A stretch of 64,000 nucleotides of DNA from Polyangia bacterium (GCA_030424595.1 JAUHWG010000013.1:124001-188000); one strand, 5' to 3'. Shown: positions 51,961-61,606, numbered from the stretch's first letter. Program-made: numbers and translations. Notes: a model not told the origin generated them from the sequence alone.

Positions 51961-53079
51961 TCAGTAGCAGATCGTCGAGAGCGGGTTACCGCCGTTGGCG
52001 ATGCAAGCGGAGGTCGCGAACGTCGAGATGGAGTCGCGAGCGACGCTCGCGTGGAAGAACTCCAAGAACCAGATGTCCCAAAACCAGTCGGAGTCGGATC
52101 GGCACGAAAGCGCTGCCGCCATTCCGCACCAGTTCTCGCGATCGCTCGTGCCCCAGTAGCGACCATCATGGTAGCGGCACACTGCGTCGACGGGGTCGAG
52201 GTAGAACGTCTGCCCCGTGCCCCAGCCGGCTCCGCAGTGATAGCCGTAGCGAAAGCCACCCTCGAGCGTGAGGTTCGCCCGGCACTCGCTCGAGGACCAG
52301 CACGTGTCGTAGTTGCTGTTGTAGGTGGACTTGTCCGTCTGAAAGGCCTGCCCGACATAGCTCGTATCCGAGGTCACGAAGTAGCCGTTGGTCTGGATCC
52401 AAGAGCCTGAGCGCGGCACGCCGTCGGCCGGGTCCGCGTCTCCCCGCAGAGGCTTGCTACCGAAGACGTCCTCGACGCTCTCGGGCTCGGCACAGAGGGC
52501 CATGAGCTCGCCGAGATCGTCGTCCTCGTCGAGCTCCGACGAGCTAGGATCCCCGAGCTCGCCGACGCTGTCGAGCCGCAGCATCATAAAGAGCTGGCTT
52601 GTGTCCAGGACGAGATGGTCGGGTGAGCCTGCGGACGCGAGCAGCGCGATGGGCTCACTGCCGTCCCTCCGGAAGTCCTCGAGCGACTCCGGCATCGCCT
52701 CGATGAGCTCGCCGACAGCCGGCATCTCGGCGCGGGGCAGCGGACCGCGGAAGCAGCGACCGTCGGCGATCAGATAGCTCCCGGCGCTCTCCTCCTCCCA
52801 GTCCAGAAGCAGGGTCATCGGCGCGGTCGCCAGCACGTCGACGCGCATGAGCTGCGCGTCCGGGTCGTAGCGGAGCTCGACCGGGGCGTCCTCGATCACG
52901 CTCATCCAGGCACCTTCGGCGCGGAAGCCTTCGCCGCTCCAACGCGCCAGCTCTGCGGTGTCCTGCGCCGGGGCGTCGACCGGCTCGGGGCTCGTGTCGC
53001 AGCCGAGGGTCGCGAGCAGCGCGACAGCGCCCATGAGGGAGAAGAAGGGGTGCAAAGAGATTGTGTGTGTGTTGTCCAT
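51961..53079 (-). CDS. Phospholipase A2-like lipoprotein
   Basis: Lipoprotein of 372 residues with lipobox ATLGC (lipidated Cys27). The first half (about 40-230) is acidic and unrecognised. The C-terminal half has the calcium loop GYHCGAGWG and the active-site helix VDAVCRYHDGRYW, the His-Asp pair of secreted phospholipase A2, followed by cysteines suited to disulfides (ENWCGMAAALSC). It probably hydrolyses the sn-2 ester of phospholipids outside the cell, fitting a predatory or lipid-rich lifestyle. The activity is inferred from motifs only. Confidence 0.7.
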   Translation of the reverse strand: MDNTHTISLHPFFSLMGAVALLATLGCDTSPEPVDAPAQDTAELARWSGEGFRAEGAWMSVIEDAPVELRYDPDAQLMRVDVLATAPMTLLLDWEEESAGSYLIADGRCFRGPLPRAEMPAVGELIEAMPESLEDFRRDGSEPIALLASAGSPDHLVLDTSQLFMMLRLDSVGELGDPSSSELDEDDDLGELMALCAEPESVEDVFGSKPLRGDADPADGVPRSGSWIQTNGYFVTSDTSYVGQAFQTDKSTYNSNYDTCWSSSECRANLTLEGGFRYGYHCGAGWGTGQTFYLDPVDAVCRYHDGRYWGTSDRENWCGMAAALSCRSDSDWFWDIWFLEFFHASVARDSISTFATSACIANGGNPLSTICY

Positions 53080-53433
53080 CGGTCGTTCGTCCTGCGCGGC
53101 TGAGCGTTCGCCTTGATGGGCCTCACCGGCCCCTGCTCTTCCCGCTCCCGCCTCGCCCCAACAACCTGGCAGAAACCCCGCGTAACGGTCGATTTCAGGC
53201 TATTTCGGGCTATTTCACCGCCCGCCAGGGTCCGCACGACGGCCTCCGACGAGCGCCTCCACGCGGAGCCCTCCTGCGGACCGAGGCCGTCACGTCGGGC
53301 ATCACCCAGAGGGTTCATCCTCGAGTCCTCTCGAGGGACAGACCGACGTGGCCTCCGGCCCAGACGAGGGCGTCGACGAGCCCGGGGCAGGCGGAGCTTC
53401 CTCGCTGACGGTGAAGCGCGGTAGGATGAGTAC
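53080..53433. other. Intergenic region between divergent PLA2-like and FHA genes
   Basis: About 350 bases holding promoters for both genes. GGCTATTTC occurs twice near 53198-53215. An open frame continues across it from the FHA side, but no gene is supported. Confidence 0.4.
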
Positions 53434-54363
53434 GTGGCGTCTCTTCTCGACCCCGCAACCGAGACCGTCATCGAGCTCGCCGCGCGCCACGTCGTCGGAC
53501 GCTCACGGACGTGCCAGCTTCGCCTCGCAGACGCGACAGTCTCGTCGCTCCACGCCGAGATCAGCTGGGACGGAGAGGTGTGGCGGCTCCACGATCTCGG
53601 GAGCCGAAACGGCACGCTCGTCGATGGTCAGCGGCTGCCAGCGGGAAAGCGCGTCGAGCTCAGCCCTGGCGCCTCGGTCGAGTTTGGCGGCGCAGCCTGT
53701 CGCTATCGCTTCACGGACGCATCCCCGCCCCGCCTCCTCGTCTTCGGCCCGCAAGGTCAGCGTACGGCCGATGACGACATGATCTGCCTACCGACGCGCG
53801 ACGCCTGTGAGGCCATCGTCCTCCGGGAAGGAGCAGGCTGGGCGATCGAGTCCGCCGACGGCACGCGAAAGCTCGCGGAGGTCGAGACGGTGCACATCTC
53901 AGGGCAAGCGTGGACGATTCACCTCCCCGTCCGCGCCTCGGCGACGCGCGACGCCGCGGACACAGGCGCCGACGCTCTCCGGCCCGCCCGCGAGGAGACG
54001 ACCGCGATCACCTTCACCGTCAGCCGCGACGGCGAGCACGTCGACGTGGTCGTGCGTCAGGATGGAACCGCACGCGCGATCGAGCCGCGCGCCCACCACT
54101 TCCTCCTCCTCAGCCTCGCCCGCGTTCGCCTCGCGGACGCCGCACAGGAGCACCTCTCAGAGCGCGAGTGTGGCTGGATCCACCGCGAGGATCTGCTCAA
54201 GGAGCTCGCGGTCGACCCCCAGCTCCTGAACCTCTGGGTCTACCGAGCGCGCCGCCAGCTCGCGCAGGCCGAGCTTCGCGGGGCCTCGCACCTGATCGAA
54301 CGACGGGGCGGCGCGGGCCAGCTCCGCCTCGGGATCGGGCGCCTCGAGATCATCCAGAGCTGA
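53434..54363 (+). CDS. FHA-domain protein with C-terminal winged-helix-like region
   Basis: Protein of 309 residues from GTG 53434, with AGGA upstream. The N-terminal FHA domain (about 15-90) binds phosphothreonine: VVGRSRTCQLRLADATVSS, LHAEISWDG and LGSRNGTLVDGQ show the conserved Gly-Arg, Ser, His and Asn residues. The C-terminus (about 185-300), with REDLLKELAVDPQLLNLWVY and RARRQLAQAEL, resembles an OmpR-like winged helix. It ends 26 bases from the convergent TfuA gene. FHA proteins read marks made by Ser/Thr kinases, and a PknK-like kinase heads the operon next door. Confidence 0.82.
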   Translation: MASLLDPATETVIELAARHVVGRSRTCQLRLADATVSSLHAEISWDGEVWRLHDLGSRNGTLVDGQRLPAGKRVELSPGASVEFGGAACRYRFTDASPPRLLVFGPQGQRTADDDMICLPTRDACEAIVLREGAGWAIESADGTRKLAEVETVHISGQAWTIHLPVRASATRDAADTGADALRPAREETTAITFTVSRDGEHVDVVVRQDGTARAIEPRAHHFLLLSLARVRLADAAQEHLSERECGWIHREDLLKELAVDPQLLNLWVYRARRQLAQAELRGASHLIERRGGAGQLRLGIGRLEIIQS

Positions 54364-54389
54364 GCCGTGAAGGCTGGGTCCCTACCGCG

Positions 54390-55793
54390 CTAGTCTCGCC
54401 GGACGGCGCCCCTCCTTACGGCGGGGTCGTCCAGCGCCACAGCCTCCTCGGGCTCGACTCGGGAGAACCAACGCTCCCGCAGCGCAGCGTCGAAGAGGTC
54501 GCCCTCGTTGGCGAAGCCGAGCCTCTCTGCGTAGGTGCTGATGTCCTCGGGTATCCCCACCCCGAGGCGCTCGACGAAGTACCAGCGCCACAGCGCGGCT
54601 GCGTCGTCGAGCCCGACATCGGCGAGCCTCAGCGTATCAACCGAGAGGCGCTCGCTGGCCGCGCGCTTGGCCGCAGCGCGGGCCCTGAGACGCCCATAGA
54701 AGCCCATCGCCCGGAGCTGGTCGACCAGATGCCGGCGGATATCGGCCTTCGACACGCCCACGGCCCACCGCAGCTTCGCCTCCCGCACAATCAGGGCGTA
54801 GAACTCCTCGCCGACGACCCCCTCGCGTTCGAGCCAGGCCTCCGTCCGCTCCGCGGTGAGGAGCCCGCGCTCACGCCTGTAGAGCGCCGCAGTGTGGCGG
54901 ATGAGCCCAGAGTCCGGTGTCAACGCCCCGCGACTCGCGAGCTCCTCCGCGTAGCTCCGGACGAGCGCACCGTTGATCGCGAGGTCGTAGCGCGACTCGT
55001 CCCCCTCAAGGCGGAGCTCCTGGAGGAGCTCCTCGTCGCCGCCCGCCTCCCGCTCTTCGCCGTCATCCCGACGCATCCGCTCGGCGGCCTGATCCCATAG
55101 GTTTGTGTGCTCGAAGTGGAAGCCTACCTCCAAAGGCCGCGGGTGCTTCGCCCGGTGAGCGAGCATCACTTCGACCATCCTCTGGGCGTCCCGTCGCTTC
55201 TGATCCACACGACCCTCAGGCAGCCAGCGCTCGAGCGCCTCGATCTCAAGGCTCGTGAGGCCAGAGCGACGCCCTTCGGCGAACAACGCCGGCCAGGTGC
55301 GCTCCGCGTAGAACATTTGTTTGCCCGCTGACACCAGCCGCTGAGCGACCGCGCCGGAGCATCGCCCGGCGGTGACAGCCGCGGCGAGCGTCGCCCGGAT
55401 GTTGACCTGCGCCTCAGAGAGGGAGCGATAGCCGTGCTCTGCCCGCGCATGGGCGACCGCGACCTCGTCGTCGTCGGTGATCTCGCCAGCGCAGATCCTG
55501 GCGAAGACCTCACCTACGCCGACCATCCCGAACGCAGCCAGCTCCGCGGCCCTCAGCGCACCCATGCTCGCCGCGCCGAACACGTGCACCCCCTCGGACA
55601 TCGCCCAGAGGATCTCCTTGTGCCAGATCGAGGGGACCCGCTCAAAGTAGCCGTCGACCACCCCGATCCCCCAGGGCCGCTCACGCGCCGCCCGATAGAC
55701 GTCGCCCTGGCCCGCGGGGGGACGGACCTCCAGGTCCGCGCCAGGTGGGACTGAGGCCGGCGGCATGCTCGGGCCCGTGAAGAGGATGATCAT
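54390..55793 (-). CDS. tfuA: TfuA-like protein
   Basis: Protein of 467 residues. The TfuA core (about 1-140) starts MIILFTGPSMPP and includes GVVDGYFERVPSIWHKEILW, then FGAASMGALRAAELAAFGMV and GEITDDDEVAVAHA. The C-terminal 300 residues are helical and not recognised. TfuA proteins act with YcaO enzymes in thioamide formation, probably by handling sulfide. The start overlaps the YcaO stop by four bases, so the two are co-translated. It is the last gene of the operon. Confidence 0.9.
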   Translation of the reverse strand: MIILFTGPSMPPASVPPGADLEVRPPAGQGDVYRAARERPWGIGVVDGYFERVPSIWHKEILWAMSEGVHVFGAASMGALRAAELAAFGMVGVGEVFARICAGEITDDDEVAVAHARAEHGYRSLSEAQVNIRATLAAAVTAGRCSGAVAQRLVSAGKQMFYAERTWPALFAEGRRSGLTSLEIEALERWLPEGRVDQKRRDAQRMVEVMLAHRAKHPRPLEVGFHFEHTNLWDQAAERMRRDDGEEREAGGDEELLQELRLEGDESRYDLAINGALVRSYAEELASRGALTPDSGLIRHTAALYRRERGLLTAERTEAWLEREGVVGEEFYALIVREAKLRWAVGVSKADIRRHLVDQLRAMGFYGRLRARAAAKRAASERLSVDTLRLADVGLDDAAALWRWYFVERLGVGIPEDISTYAERLGFANEGDLFDAALRERWFSRVEPEEAVALDDPAVRRGAVRRD

Positions 55794-57025
55794 GTCGACC
55801 CCAGCGCCCGAGCGCGGCGCCCCGGAAGGTAGCCCGGCGCATCACACATGCTCTCTAGGCCAGGAACGACCACGCGGACCACAGGGAGCTCAAACTCCGG
55901 CCGCGTGAGGTCGACCGCGACCGCCTCGTCGAGCCCGGCGCGAGCGAGCGCGTCGAGGACAGCCTCGAGATCCTCCTCGAGGCTCTCGGACGGGGCATCG
56001 GGTGCCTCCGCGAAGCGACGCAGGTCGCTCCGCGACTCCCCGTCATAGTATTCGGCGAGCGCCGTCGCGATCTGTTCGGGGGATCGAGCCGCCTGATAGG
56101 CGCTCCGGTCGATGTCGTCACGGGCACCGGAGATATAGGTCAGCCGGCTCTGTGCAGCCTCGGTCAGCGCCCGCGCCAGGGCGACGCCGCGGGCACGGTG
56201 GCACCCCTGGCCCCCGCTGGCATAGAGCACCCGCCCCGGGTCGGGGTCCAGGTCGACGATCTCTGCGACGAAGACCGGCAGGCCGATGTCGCGGGTCGCC
56301 TCCCAGACGAGAACGCCGACGCCGGCCCGTTCATACTTCGCGAGGAGCTCGCGGCAGGTGCTGTCGTCGACGCTCGCGAGATCGACGCGCGTCGTACGTC
56401 GCGTGCCCCCCCCGGCGGCTCGCCACAGGGCGACAGCGTCCCGCTCGACGACCTCGTAGAGCCCGTGGAGCGCAGCCTCCAACCAATGGTTCCCCGAGGC
56501 CAGCCCGTTCGAGGATATGAGGAAGCTGCCGCTGCCGGGAGGAAGAGGCAAGCTGTAGTCGGTGTGCACGACCTCCAGCGGCACCCACCGCGGTTCATCG
56601 CAGGCGAGCGTGCGCCCCTCGATCCAGGCGATCTTCCGCCGATCGTTGAACGACCCCCACGAAAGGCGCGGAAGCTCCCCTAACGCCACCGGACGACGCC
56701 CGCTGGAGATGAGCTCTGCCGCGTTCATAAAGAGCAGCGGACGGACGATGTGCTCGGCGTGCCACTGCTCGATCGACTCCATCAGGCCTGACGCTCGCGC
56801 CGCGTCGAGGTCCACCCCCTTGCCCTGGGCGACCGAGACGGAGCGAGCGTTCGGACGACAGACCATGACGACCGGGATACCGATCGTGTCGAGACCGGTG
56901 ACGTCGGCGACCCGGGTGATCCCCATCGCCGGCGTCATCGGCAGGATACGCGCGAGCGTCTCGGCGGGGCTCACAATCCGCTGTGTGCCCCGTACGTAAG
57001 TCTTACGCACGGGCGCCCCGCTCAT
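55790..57025 (-). CDS. ycaO: YcaO-family ATP-dependent cyclodehydratase / thioamidation enzyme
   Basis: Protein of 411 residues from ATG 57025. YcaO enzymes activate a peptide amide with ATP. Here GLMESIEQWHAEHIV, HGLYEVVERDAVALW, GVALARALTEAAQSRLTYIS and YASGGQGCH carry the conserved Glu/Gln/Arg ATP-site pattern. The partner TfuA directly follows, which in other systems means thioamide formation rather than azoline formation. The start overlaps the stop of a 127-residue protein by four bases. No cyclodehydratase E1-like partner is present. Confidence 0.9.
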   Translation of the reverse strand: MSGAPVRKTYVRGTQRIVSPAETLARILPMTPAMGITRVADVTGLDTIGIPVVMVCRPNARSVSVAQGKGVDLDAARASGLMESIEQWHAEHIVRPLLFMNAAELISSGRRPVALGELPRLSWGSFNDRRKIAWIEGRTLACDEPRWVPLEVVHTDYSLPLPPGSGSFLISSNGLASGNHWLEAALHGLYEVVERDAVALWRAAGGGTRRTTRVDLASVDDSTCRELLAKYERAGVGVLVWEATRDIGLPVFVAEIVDLDPDPGRVLYASGGQGCHRARGVALARALTEAAQSRLTYISGARDDIDRSAYQAARSPEQIATALAEYYDGESRSDLRRFAEAPDAPSESLEEDLEAVLDALARAGLDEAVAVDLTRPEFELPVVRVVVPGLESMCDAPGYLPGRRARALGST

Positions 57026-57405
57026 TCGCCGTCGTGCGGCTTGCGCGGGCGGAAGGGGACGAGGTTCACGAGGAACGTCCCGCAGACCTTCGCGGGTCCG
57101 TCGTACGGGCGGTGGGCCATCTGCACGCCCATCTCGACGAGCTCGCGCCACGGTGCGCACTCCTCAGGCGCCTCCTCGCCGACATTGTGCTCGCAGAGCA
57201 AATCAGCGTGCTCGAGGAGCGTGCGACGATCGATCGCATAGTAGCTGACCTTGTTGAGCTCGTAATCTTCCCACTCTGGCACGGCGACGACGAGGGTGAA
57301 CTTGCCGGGTCCATTCTTTTGCCAGTCCACCGGCCGCACCGGCCGCTCTTTGCGGTCATCGCTCTGTGCGTCCGTGTTCTTATCATCGGTCTTGTCTCCA
57401 CCCAT
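57022..57405 (-). CDS. Small protein upstream of YcaO, possible precursor or accessory
   Basis: Protein of 127 residues with an acidic, low-complexity N-terminus (MGGDKTDDKNTDAQSDD), then KFTLVVAVPEWEDYELNKV and a folded-looking central part, and a C-terminus with KVCGTFLVNLVPFRPRKP. It has three cysteines. It overlaps YcaO by four bases and lies 22 bases below the kinase gene. It could be the ribosomally made substrate of YcaO-TfuA, a leader-binding accessory, or a kinase target. No family recognised; the precursor idea rests on position and size only. Confidence 0.6.
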   Translation of the reverse strand: MGGDKTDDKNTDAQSDDRKERPVRPVDWQKNGPGKFTLVVAVPEWEDYELNKVSYYAIDRRTLLEHADLLCEHNVGEEAPEECAPWRELVEMGVQMAHRPYDGPAKVCGTFLVNLVPFRPRKPHDGE

Positions 57406-57427
57406 TACACTCGCCTCCTCGACCTAG

Positions 57428-60400
57428 CTACCGCGCACGAAGTCGGGCGTAGTCCGCCCTCGTACGCCCCTCGAATAGCACGGCCTGCTGACTCTTGGCC
57501 AGGGCGAGAGCCTCGGAGAGCGCCGCCTCGGCGCGCTTAGGCTCCCCCGCGCGGCGCCAGCCCTCAGCGCTGAGCCGGAGCAGCTCCGCGTGATAGCAAC
57601 GCTCCTGCAACGTGGAGTCGTCGAGGATCGCTCGCAGCTCGGCGCGGGCCTCTTCGTCTCTGCCCGCGATGAGGTAGGCGTCGGCGAACTGAACAATGTT
57701 GAAACTCCGGGCGACGCCGCCGACGGCCTGCTGCGCGTCAACGGCCGCACGAAGGAGCGCAAGGCCTCGCGGATGGTCGCCCGTGAGCACCTTCGCCCAA
57801 CCGACGAAGACATCTGCCAGCATCGTGAAGACCGGAAAACCGTTCTCCCGCGCGAGCGCGCCTAGGCGTTCGCCGTAGGCGAGCGTCTCGGGGACCTCGC
57901 GGCGCAGCAAGTGGACCCACGCGCCGAGCTGCTCGGCGATCGCCCGGCCAAACGGGTGGCCGCTCGCGTCGGCGAGCGCCATCGCCTCGTCGACCATCGC
58001 CAGGGCCCGATCAGCATGTCCACAAATACATGTACTCGCAGCGTGGGTGACAGCGGCCACGATCCGCGGATCCCAACCGTAGCGCGACATGTACAGGGGG
58101 AGCTCCGCGGGCTCGTAGAGCTCGATGACCCTGCGGTGGTGGACCTCTGCAGCCCCGTGGTCGCCCCGCCAGGTGCAGGCGTTGGCGAGAACGACCGCCG
58201 CCTGCAAGCTGCCGCAGCGATCGTCGATCTCATCCGCGAGCTGGCCGTACTGGAGCGCGAGGTCGTGCCCCTTCTTGAGATCACCGCGAAAGCCGTGGAA
58301 CATCGCCAGACCGTGGAGCGCTGGGATCAGCTGCTCGTGCCGCCCGAGCGCCCGTGTAAGCTCGACGACGCGGTCGTAGGTCCGCTCGTAGGCGGGCGCC
58401 GACCAGCTCTGCGTCGCGCCCAGGACGGAGCCGTAGAGGAGCCGCAGATCGAGCTCGCGCGACGGCGTCCCCGTCGGCTCCGACGTGTTCAGGGCCAGCG
58501 CACGCTCGAGCAGGCGGGTCGCATCCGCGTACGCGCCCTGCTCTAGGGCGACCTGCCCCGCGAGCGCGGTATACTCGAGCTCCTGCTCCGACAAGCCCGC
58601 CTCGCGGTAGTGGTGGGCCAGCGTCGCGGCCAAGGGCTTGCCGCCGCCGTGCACGGACTCGACGGTCCTCGCGATCTCGGCGTGGATCCCCTGACTCCGC
58701 GCCAGGTCGAGACCGTCGACGACATGCTCGCGGAACTTGTCGTGGGCGAAGCGCCACCGCTCTTCGCGGACCTCGAGGAGCGCGAGTTCCTGCCCGAGCG
58801 CGAGCGTATCGGCGACACGATCGGCGCCGAAGACTCGCTCCAGCGACGCGACGTCCAGGGTCCGGCCGCGCAGAGCAGACCAGGCGAAGACGGGCTCCGC
58901 GTGCGCCGGAATTTTCGCCAGACGACGGGCGACTACGGCGCTGATCCCCTGGGAGACGAGGCGCTCCGGCAGCGTCTCCGCCCTGATCGCGTCGAGCGAG
59001 CCGGCCTCCTCAGCCAGCGCGCGGACAGCCTCGACGAGGAAGAAGAGGTTGCCCTCTGTATGCCGCTCGAGGAACTCGACGACCGCCGGCCGCTCTCGGT
59101 CGCGGCCGAGCATCGACCCTGCGAGGGTCGCAATGTCACCGCCGCCGATGGGCCTAAGGCGGAGCACCTGCGCCCCAGGGAGGACCTGGTCGAGGTCCGG
59201 GCGCTCTTCGCTGCGGTAGCTTGCGAGGACGAACACAGGGAGCCCGGACAGGTCGGGGAGGAGCTCCCCGAGCAGCGTCAGGCCCTCGCCTGCCCATTGG
59301 AGATCCTCGAGGAGCAGGAGGACCGGGCCGCCTTGGCCCTCGAGCATCGCCAGGATCGTCGCCAGGAGCTCCGTCCTCGCCGACTGGCCCCCCCCCGGTC
59401 CAAGCCCGGGCGCCGCCTCCCCGCCTGGCTTCGCGGCCAGCTCCGGCAGGAGGGCCGAGAGAGCCCGCACCTGAGCCCCCTGGGGCTCGGTGCTCAGGGC
59501 CAGGTGACGCAAGGGACCACGCCACAGCTCGAAGGGCTCGCGCTGCTCGCCGCTGCCGTGACCGGTGAACACCTGGACGCCCGCCACGAGCGCCTGCGTG
59601 CGCACCTCGTCGAGGAGCCGGGTCTTGCCGATGCCGCTCTCACCGGCGACGAGCCAGGCGCTCCCTTTGCCGGCGAGTACGTCGTCCAGCGCCCCCTTGA
59701 GCACACGCCGCTCCTCCACCCGATCGACGAAGTCCGCCGCCAGAAGAAAGCTCTCGCGGGTCGCCGGGGTCTCCCATGGCGCCGAATGGCCAGCCGCTGC
59801 GGCGAGCGCTTCGGCGAGCGCGTCGGCCGACTCGAACCTCTCCCCGGGCTCCTTCGCCAAACACCGGCGGATGATCGCGCGGAGCTCCGCGCCGACCTGG
59901 AGCCTCTCAACGTCAGGCTCTCGCGACAGCACAGCCTGACGCAACGACGGCGCGTCGAGCCCGCGAAAGGGGTGCACACCGGCGAAGAGTTCGTACGCCA
60001 ACATGCCCACAGCGTAGAGATCCGCCATCTCGGTCGGCGCCGCTCCGCCGAGGATCTCTGGGGCGATGTAGCCGAGGGTCCCGGCCTCGACCGCCGACTC
60101 GCCCCGTCGCGAGGCGATACCGAAGTCGAGCACCCGCACTTGGTCATCGACGAGCACGTTGGAGGGCTTTAGATCGCGGTGGATCACGCCGCGACGGTGG
60201 AGGTAGGAGAGCGCTCGCAGGAGCTGGATCAGGAGATCGACCCTTCGCTCGCCGTCGAGGCCCGATCCAGCCGTGAGGAGGTCGCGCGGGCGATCGATGA
60301 GCTCCATCGTGAAGAATGGTTCGCCGTTCGCCGCGAAGCCGTAGTCCCGGACGGCGATGATGTTCGGGTGTCGCAGGCTCGCGAGCGTATTGAACTCGCG

Positions 60401-60652
60401 CGCGAGGGTCAGACGCCGGCGCTGTGCCGTCTCATCCCCGTCATCGCGCCCGCGGACGACGTCGCTCATCTGCTTGAGCGCCACGAGATCGCCCGTCAGG
60501 CGATCTCGCGCGCGAAAGACAACGCTCATGCCGCCGTGGCCGAGGTAGTCGAGCACCTCGTAGCGAGCGCCGGCCTGTGTCGACGCACTGGGATCAACGC
60601 TCGGAGGAGGTCCGCTCCCGTCTACCGTGGGTAGAGTCGCGTCGTTCACCAT
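57428..60652 (-). CDS. Ser/Thr kinase - AAA ATPase - TPR regulator (PknK-like)
   Basis: Protein of 1074 residues from ATG 60652, heading the operon. Kinase domain (about 30-290): Gly loop LGHGGMSVVFRA, Lys in LVALKQM, catalytic loop VIHRDLKPSNVL, and DFGIASRRGE. AAA/STAND-type ATPase (about 325-580): GESGIGKTRL, LLLLEDLQWAGEG. The C-terminal 450 residues are TPR-like, as in PknK and guanylate-cyclase-type regulators. Such proteins sense signals and phosphorylate regulators. It is likely to control the YcaO-TfuA genes behind it and may be read by the FHA protein nearby. Confidence 0.9.
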   Translation of the reverse strand: MVNDATLPTVDGSGPPPSVDPSASTQAGARYEVLDYLGHGGMSVVFRARDRLTGDLVALKQMSDVVRGRDDGDETAQRRRLTLAREFNTLASLRHPNIIAVRDYGFAANGEPFFTMELIDRPRDLLTAGSGLDGERRVDLLIQLLRALSYLHRRGVIHRDLKPSNVLVDDQVRVLDFGIASRRGESAVEAGTLGYIAPEILGGAAPTEMADLYAVGMLAYELFAGVHPFRGLDAPSLRQAVLSREPDVERLQVGAELRAIIRRCLAKEPGERFESADALAEALAAAAGHSAPWETPATRESFLLAADFVDRVEERRVLKGALDDVLAGKGSAWLVAGESGIGKTRLLDEVRTQALVAGVQVFTGHGSGEQREPFELWRGPLRHLALSTEPQGAQVRALSALLPELAAKPGGEAAPGLGPGGGQSARTELLATILAMLEGQGGPVLLLLEDLQWAGEGLTLLGELLPDLSGLPVFVLASYRSEERPDLDQVLPGAQVLRLRPIGGGDIATLAGSMLGRDRERPAVVEFLERHTEGNLFFLVEAVRALAEEAGSLDAIRAETLPERLVSQGISAVVARRLAKIPAHAEPVFAWSALRGRTLDVASLERVFGADRVADTLALGQELALLEVREERWRFAHDKFREHVVDGLDLARSQGIHAEIARTVESVHGGGKPLAATLAHHYREAGLSEQELEYTALAGQVALEQGAYADATRLLERALALNTSEPTGTPSRELDLRLLYGSVLGATQSWSAPAYERTYDRVVELTRALGRHEQLIPALHGLAMFHGFRGDLKKGHDLALQYGQLADEIDDRCGSLQAAVVLANACTWRGDHGAAEVHHRRVIELYEPAELPLYMSRYGWDPRIVAAVTHAASTCICGHADRALAMVDEAMALADASGHPFGRAIAEQLGAWVHLLRREVPETLAYGERLGALARENGFPVFTMLADVFVGWAKVLTGDHPRGLALLRAAVDAQQAVGGVARSFNIVQFADAYLIAGRDEEARAELRAILDDSTLQERCYHAELLRLSAEGWRRAGEPKRAEAALSEALALAKSQQAVLFEGRTRADYARLRAR

Positions 60653-60962
60653 CACCGCATTGTATATTCGTTCGCCACGCCCAGGGGCACAGTCGCCGCT
60701 CCAGGCCACAGCGGGAAGCCTGCGCAGATCATGGCCCGCGGTCCCGCGCGAGCGACCGACCGTGCGATGGTGATGGCAACGCACGGCCGGCCGCTCGCAT
60801 GACAAGAGAGACCTGCCCGCACCGCTCGCGGCGTCGTTTCGACCCGACATCGCCGTCCGCGGGGACCTGTGCGCAAGGGGGCACACGCGGCCTCTCTCTC
60901 GAGGCCAGGCGTCATCGCCGTGTCAAAGCACGGCCGACGCCTAGCCTCGCTCACCCGTCGCC
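60653..60962. other. Intergenic region upstream of the kinase operon
   Basis: About 310 bases between the kinase start and the stop of a lipoprotein gene on the same strand. The kinase operon promoter must lie here. No hexamers or repeats were convincing. Confidence 0.4.
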
Positions 60963-61376
60963 CTAGCGGACCGCGACGGCCTGCTCGAGGATCTTCTTGC
61001 CCCCGGGGCTCGAGGGCTGGACCGTCTCCTCCAGGGTGATCAGGATCGTGAAGCTCGGATCCGGCGAGGTCACCTGGAGCTCTCCCGCGCGGTCCTTCTC
61101 GTCGTAGTCGAGAGCGCCTGCGCGGACCGCCGGCTGATCCTTCTGCAGGACCCAGACGACGAAGGCTGTCATGCCCTCCTCGAGGCGCGGGGCGGGGGCA
61201 AGGTTGGTGATCGAGATCGAGATCTCGTAGTTGCCGGTCTTGCCCTTCTTGGCGACGATCTTCGCGTCTGATCCGAGGGCCGGAGCGGTCGTCGTCGTCT
61301 CGATCTTGGTCGCGCAGCCGGTGGCGACGGAGGTCATCATGAGGGCGGAGAGGAGGTAGCTGAGAGTGCGTCGCAT
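60963..61376 (-). CDS. Small putative lipoprotein
   Basis: Lipoprotein of 137 residues: signal MRRTLSYLLSALMMTSVATGC with lipobox ATGC. The mature part is a small beta-rich domain (GNYEISISITNLAPAPRLEE, TAFVVWVLQKDQPAVRAG, FTILITLEETVQPSSPG) resembling a domain found in many delta-proteobacterial lipoproteins. No catalytic residues are apparent. A strong start is supported by the signal peptide. Confidence 0.7.
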   Translation of the reverse strand: MRRTLSYLLSALMMTSVATGCATKIETTTTAPALGSDAKIVAKKGKTGNYEISISITNLAPAPRLEEGMTAFVVWVLQKDQPAVRAGALDYDEKDRAGELQVTSPDPSFTILITLEETVQPSSPGGKKILEQAVAVR

Positions 61377-61606
61377 GACGATGTGCTCGTGGTTGGTTCG
61401 CCGCCTGGGGCGACGTCAAAGTAGGTGCCCCTTTGGGGGGCTCACCTATCTCACACGCGGCGCCACCGGGACGTCACAGAGAATCGTCAGGTCATCATTC
61501 GCGCCTCCAAAGCACGGCCGATAGAACGGAGAAAAGCGCAGTTATTGCGACGCGTAGAGAGTGTCGCAGGGGGTTGCAGGCACCGGAGAATGCCTAGGAT
61601 AGGCCT

